64,000 nucleotides of DNA from Euptelea pleiosperma. Lineage: Eukaryota > Streptophyta > Magnoliopsida > Ranunculales > Eupteleaceae. Shown here piece after piece: positions 59,608 through 64,000 of the stretch (position 1 is its first letter; each line of letters opens with the position of its first letter). Both the position numbers and the translations under genes were made by a program. Where the stretch lies: the NCBI GenBank assembly GCA_035048495.1, contig CM068549.1:4881822-4945821 (forward strand). Direction: 5' to 3'. The notes under the pieces were generated by a model. That model was not told where the DNA came from. It ran no database searches and saw nothing but the letters and a program-made list of their open reading frames with translations.

Positions 59608-59630
59608 GTCGGAGTTCTGCAACTTCGACC
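59608..59630. repeat. LTR palindrome, GGTCGGAGTT/AACTTCGACC type
   Basis: Ten-base arms with one G-T wobble; outer GGTCG/CGACC replace the usual GCCGG-type ends and still pair. Confidence 0.75.
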
Positions 59631-59762
59631 GATAGATGAAGGTGAAGAAGATGGCTAGAAGGAGGGCAATTTGTGGAGAAACGATGAGGGAAGTGAACCA
59701 GTAGGTTGCACGGTGTGGAAGCAAGAAGGAACAGAACAGAGCGGCTCCCTTCGCACCTGCTA

Positions 59763-59790
59763 GTCGGAGTTGCAGACCTGCAACTCCGAC
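59763..59790. repeat. LTR palindrome, arms GTCGGAGTTGCA/TGCAACTCCGAC
   Basis: Twelve-base perfect arms around GACC. Compared with the CCGG form, a C-G pair is replaced by T-A, with both sides changed. Confidence 0.9.
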
Positions 59791-59948
59791 GAAAGAAAGA
59801 GAAGGAGAAGAAGAAGAAGAAGAGATCATTACCAGACTGTGCAGCAGGCGAGGTGCAGCAGCTTGGAGATCACGGAGCTTGCTGGTTCGTGGATGTGCAG
59901 CAGGTGTAGCAGGCGACGGTGAAAACTGAAAAGAGGCTCGCCGATTTC

Positions 59949-61188
59949 TATCACGCCCCGAATCCGGATACCTAGATACGACCCAAAAATCCGTGGATCG
60001 ACCCGTACCCGAACCCAGAGGTGATCCATGAATGTCCCCTAGTGGTCCAATTAGGTCAATTAGACTACTAAGGTTCATTCGAAAACCCACTAAGTAAAAA
60101 AAAGAAAAGATGTAGGAAACAAATAATTCAATCAATCAACTAAATGTGGAGAGATGAAAGTGAGAACATGCTCTCAATCAAAGGCTTACATGCCCGTGAA
60201 AATAAATAAATAATGTTATAAAATAATCAAATACAACTTTCTAAAGTGTGGGATCGACTCCCAAATCCTCGCCGATCTCCTCGAATGCACCAGAGTCTTT
60301 CGTCTCAAAATCATCTCACGTACCCGGCTCCTCAAAATCTGAAAATGGTATCGGTGTAGCACCGTGAGCCGAGGCCCAGTAATAATAACTGTGTGCATGG
60401 TATGATATCATACTATAAAATTTTTTAACCAAGGTATGCATCTCAATCATATAATAAGGATGACATGAATATGAGGATGAATGCAAGTAAGTACAGGATG
60501 CCAATGCAACGAGTACCCATAACCACATAGGGTCTCCATCTCCTTTCCGCACTGGGAGCGGTCTCATTGACCCATCTGCAGGATATAATAACGTCTGGGG
60601 CCTTTCACCCTAGGGTACCGAACCCTGATTAATTGATAAAACCAATATAAACGTATATAATATACTTCAACCCCGTTCCCTTATGCACCCCTTATATGAA
60701 ATGACGTGATGATCATGGTATGATAACAAGATGTATTAGGGTTACATGACATAAGCACGCATGTATTTAACATTTAAATAAAAATATAAAATGAACCAAT
60801 GATCATTAAGAGTAATAATATGGGAACGAATTAGGGTTAACCATGAATAACATGTAACAATCATTGAAGGTCACGATCAACACAGATGAATAATATAAGT
60901 GGAAATCACAAGGCAATCCAACACACCATTGCCGAACCCTATGAGGGATCCATGACACAAGGTCGAACCCTAAAGAGGGATCCAAGACACTTGGCTGAAC
61001 CCTATGAGGGATCCAAGACCCATGGGTGGGATCCCCACGCATACAAGTATAGGTCGAACCATCTAGGTATAATAGTCAATAAGACATGACCAAAGATCAC
61101 AATCAACATCGATGAATAATATAAGTGAAAATCGCAAGAAAATTTAACACGCCATGACCGAACTCTATGAGGGATCCATAACACAAGG
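59949..61188 (-). mobile_element. Second Tekay-type LTR, interrupted by solo LTR
   Basis: Begins TATCACGCCCC, related to TGTCACGCCCC at 12810, and shares the CCGTACCCGAACCCAGAGGTGATC-like and CATCTCC...CACTGGGAG blocks. It is inserted in A3. A 226-bp tandem repeat lies at the right, split at 61188 by a solo Athila-type LTR; the LTR resumes at 63955. Confidence 0.7.
60867..61188 (+). repeat. Tandem repeat, about 226 bp, broken by a solo LTR
   Basis: TCAC(G/A)ATCAACA..GATGAATAATATAAGTG recurs at 60871 and 61097. Each unit contains shorter GAACCCTA(T/A)GAGGGATCC-type repeats of about 30-35 bp. The second unit resumes after the solo LTR, at 63955-64000. Confidence 0.75.
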
Positions 61189-62533
61189 TGATAATAGGAT
61201 TTTCCCGCGTCGTTGGTTACGGAAACCCTAACTTCAACACATTTGTAATTTTTATCCGATTATCCTGCAAAATATGAGCTTTTGTATAGGGATTCGTGTC
61301 GGATGTCGATCCGCACTCGGGATTAGTCGGATTAGCGCAAATAAGAATATAAAATGATGAGAAATTTGCAGAGAATGGAACACACTTTCTTTCAAATCAA
61401 CTTCATTTAATCGAACATGTCTCTTACAATCAAGTAAACATAACTAAATTATAAAGCATAAAAAAAATTAAATAAATAAACTAGAGAGAGAAAGAGAGAA
61501 CTAGAGAGAGAAAACTAGAGAGAGTTTAGAAGGAGAAAGTGATGAAGAAGAGAGGACTAGCTTAAGAGAGAGAAAGTAAGGAAAGAGAGAGAGAGAGAGA
61601 GAACAAAATAGCATCAAAGCTTACCCGAATCCGGCCAAGTGGTGGAGATGGTGGGTAGAGTTTTTCCGTAGTTGCGGGCGACGCCATTCTAGGTGTTTCA
61701 CGGCCATGGAGTTTTGCCCGGAGAAGAGGACCACGTGGTAGGGTGTTGTAGGGATTGTGAAGGAATGGAGAGTAGGGATGGTTTGCTTAGTGAAGAAGGC
61801 AAATGAGGAAAAGAGGCCGAGATGGAGAATGCTTACCTTGGAGGGAACCAATCGGTGTTATAAGAGGGTTGAGGTCACCAAAACAAGGCGAGTTGCAGAC
61901 CGGTGCAGTGTTTACTTTGGGCTATGGAGATCATGAAGAGTTCTCTAGCCGTGAGGATGATGCTTCACAACAAGGAGAGGATGGTGGTACCATGGGAGGT
62001 TGCAGCGGTACATAGTAGCTCAATGGTGAAGAAGGGTAATACTATGGGTACAGCAAGAGATGATTGCATTGTGGAAATTTGCAGATGACAACGTGAGATG
62101 TGACCTGGAAGGATCGTGGCACATTGATGCATCAGGTGGAGAAAGGGTGGAGAAGAATGGTTGTAGATCTAGTGTTTGGAAGGGTATACAAAACTGAATC
62201 ATGGAAGAGAAGGTGTGAAGACGGTGGTGCTTTGATGGCGTCCTCGACGGTAAAGCGAAGACAGGCATCGATGTGGTGATATTGCAGGCTGAGCAGCCAG
62301 CAAGGAAAAGGTAAGGAGGTGAGGGTGGTTGGCCACGGTTTGTGGAAAAGATGGAGGATCGGTTGGATGTTGCAGGTTTAGGAGATAGTGGTGGTTTGTG
62401 AGAGAACCGACCGGTGTTGCAAGAGTGCAACCGGTTGTTTTCTTTGATGGAGTTCGATTGTGTGGTGAGAAGGGTGAGCGGAGAGAGAAGATAGGAGAGG
62501 TTGAGAGAGAGAGGGGGGAGGGGACCCTGCCGG

Positions 62534-62558
62534 CCGGAGTTGCAGGCTGCAACTCCGG
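62534..62558. repeat. LTR palindrome, arms CCGGAGTTGCA/TGCAACTCCGG
   Basis: Perfect 11-base arms, centre GGC; first of a pair 158 bp apart. Confidence 0.92.
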
Positions 62559-62607
62559 TAGAAAACGGTAATCAGAAGATTACGAAAACGAAAATAAATA
62601 AAAAAAA

Positions 62608-62662
62608 AGAAGAAGAAGAAGAAGAAGAAGAAGAAGAAGAAGAAGAAGAAGAAGAAGAAGAA
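62608..62662 (+). repeat. (GAA)n microsatellite
   Basis: About 18 GAA triplets, expanded compared with the same part of other LTR copies. Confidence 0.9.
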
Positions 62663-62691
62663 GGAGGAGGAGGAGAATGGAGATTCAGATG

Positions 62692-62716
62692 GCCGGAGTT
62701 GCAAAGCAACTCCGGC
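62692..62716. repeat. LTR palindrome, arms GCCGGAGTTGC/GCAACTCCGGC
   Basis: Perfect 11-base arms, centre AAA; second of the pair. Confidence 0.92.
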
Positions 62717-62931
62717 GAAGATGGAGGAGGAAGAAGAAGAAGAAGAAAAAAAGAAAAAAAAAAAAAGAAAGGGAAGGAAGAAGAGAAGGAGAACGTGGGG
62801 GATGGTTTTGGAAAGAGAAAGGAGGAGATTGGAGGGGGATTAGGGTTCGAATGAACCCCTATCCTTCTCCTTTTAAAGCTCCCTATTTCCTTTAATGGAA
62901 ATAGGGTATTTTTTGAAAATAAAAAATATGA

Positions 62932-62935
<4 letters not shown>

Positions 62936-62982
<47 letters not shown>
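62936..62982. repeat. (TA)n microsatellite upstream of LTR promoter
   Basis: About 23 TA units at the place where other copies have a T tract. Confidence 0.9.
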
Positions 62983-62985
<3 letters not shown>

Positions 62986-63954
62986 AAGTAAAAACCTACT
63001 TTTCTATGGGGAATCTCCCCAATTAGTGGACCTCCCATTTAATTAAAATTATTTTTGAAATTCGCGGGGTCCACTAACTAGTCGGACAGCGGGTCGATGA
63101 AGATGGGCCCGGCTATTGGCCCTCATGGATTGATGATGTCCATCGTCTCACAAGATGATGTGACAGACAGTCTGATGGCGATCGGATGGATGGTGACTTG
63201 ATTGGGACTCAGATTGGTAGATCGACAGATCTAGAGAGATCCAACGGTCCGATTGAAGATCCAACGGTCCGATGGAAGATCCAACGGTCAGAAAGCTAAG
63301 GGAGATGAGATAGAGCCGATGGGCAGGAGTTCTGGGGTTAGGTCAGTAGATTCGAGGACCGAGAGATGAAGAGAGAGAGAAAATAAGGAGAGATGAGAGA
63401 GAAAGTATCAGAAAATAGAGAGAAAAGCACTGGCGGAGGGTCTGGAACCCTGGTCTTCACTGTGACCATCCTCACGCTTCTCCAGTAGAGTCGACCATCA
63501 TTCTTTGCTGACTCATGTGGCTTTAAACGCTTTGGTCCGTTTCTTGGTCATTGGCTCTCCTACTCTCTTCGTTCTTTGGGCCGGCTTTTTGGTCCTCTTA
63601 TTCAGCCCATATTTGGCCCATATCTTCTAGTCATAGCATGTGGGCTTGTTAAGCTTTGATAATGGGCTTTCATGATCGATTTGGGCCCACAAGTCTCGAG
63701 AATCGTCCCATCGGGGTTTCCTGCGACAGAAGAAGCGCGTAATGAGACTTTATCAGAACGGCTTAATATTTAGACTTCCGAAAATGTGTTTAATGCATGC
63801 AAATATACCATTTCGTCCAGAAAAGTGTGTTCTACGCAACAGAAGAGACTCTTACGTAGAAAAGTAGGTAAATAGAGTAGTTTACGTAGGAGAATGCAAT
63901 AACGCTAAAAGGATAATTGCTTAAAATAAGCACTTTTGAGTGAATATCACAAGG

Positions 63955-64000
63955 TCGAACCCTAAAGAGGGATCCAAGACACTTGGCCGAACCCTGTTAG
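63955..64000 (-). mobile_element. Second Tekay-type LTR, continuation
   Basis: TCGAACCCTAAAGAGGGATCC-like repeat units continue those at 60962-61010 after the solo LTR and run off the window. Confidence 0.65.

Larger units (their letters stand above)
59142..59948 (-). mobile_element. Athila-type LTR A3, right part, truncated by Tekay LTR
   Basis: Continues A3 after the A2 target site. It carries the family modules TTGCTGGTT (59140-59150, 59875-59890) and palindromes at 59608-59630 and 59763-59790. It stops at 59948, where a Tekay-type LTR begins. The rest lies beyond the window. Confidence 0.8.
61189..63949 (-). mobile_element. Solo LTR, Athila-type, 2761 bp
   Basis: Starts TGATAATAGG and ends GTGAATATCA, with a perfect target duplication CAAGG (61184-61188, 63950-63954). 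Three AACGG units at 63240-63250, 63260-63270 and 63280-63290; CArG at 62889-62898; palindromes at 62534-62558 and 62692-62716. A GA tract lies at 61480-61610, (GAA)n at 62608-62662 and (TA)n at 62936-62982. Confidence 0.93.

Overview
This window looks like intergenic heterochromatin from a plant, probably a flowering plant with a repeat-rich genome. I find no host gene. Almost everything is LTR retrotransposon, from lineages known only or mainly in plants: Ty3/gypsy Athila-type, Tat-type and chromovirus (Tekay/Del-type), and Ty1/copia SIRE-type. There may also be a piece of a CACTA-like DNA transposon. The elements are nested inside one another.

One family dominates. It is an Athila-type element whose 2.4-2.8 kb LTRs read, on the + strand, from TGAAAGTAGGG to GAATATCA; transcription runs on the - strand in all copies but one. 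Two full-length copies are present: A1 (22677-37072, target duplication AGTTG) and A2 (44419-59136, target duplication GTAGA). There are four solo LTRs (1963-4603, 9796-12402, 16551-19053, 61189-63949) and two interrupted LTRs (1-1962 plus 4604-6575; 43811-44418 plus 59142-59948). By my count the family makes up roughly 70 percent of the window. A2 has an uninterrupted 1926-codon gag-pol and LTRs in which I found one difference in 2641 bp, so it is very young. A1 has a gag-pol of exactly the same length with two nonsense codons, and a deletion of about 270 bp in its 3' LTR that removes the core promoter.

Layout from left to right: an outer Athila-type LTR in + orientation, split by a solo LTR in - orientation (1-6575); a decayed Tekay-type element (6576-15281) holding a solo LTR; an unassigned stretch with a 55-bp repeat (15282-16545); a solo LTR, then a CACTA-like end (16551-19378); a decayed Tat-type element (19379-22671) interrupted in its LTR by A1; a decayed SIRE-type copia element (about 37810-43810); an Athila-type LTR cut by A2 and by a second Tekay-type LTR (43811-61188); and a final solo LTR inside that Tekay LTR (61189-63949).

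The most interesting material is in the Athila-type LTRs. They carry a recurrent pair of palindromes (arms CCGGAGTTGCA and TGCAACTCCGG) with paired changes in the two arms. They also carry a compact core promoter (CArG box, TATA box, start-site hairpin), a 20-bp-spaced array that matches the plant mitosis-specific activator consensus, and hairpins at both LTR ends. These suggest that a plant retrotransposon has collected cell-cycle and MADS-type control sites, but none of this has been tested here.
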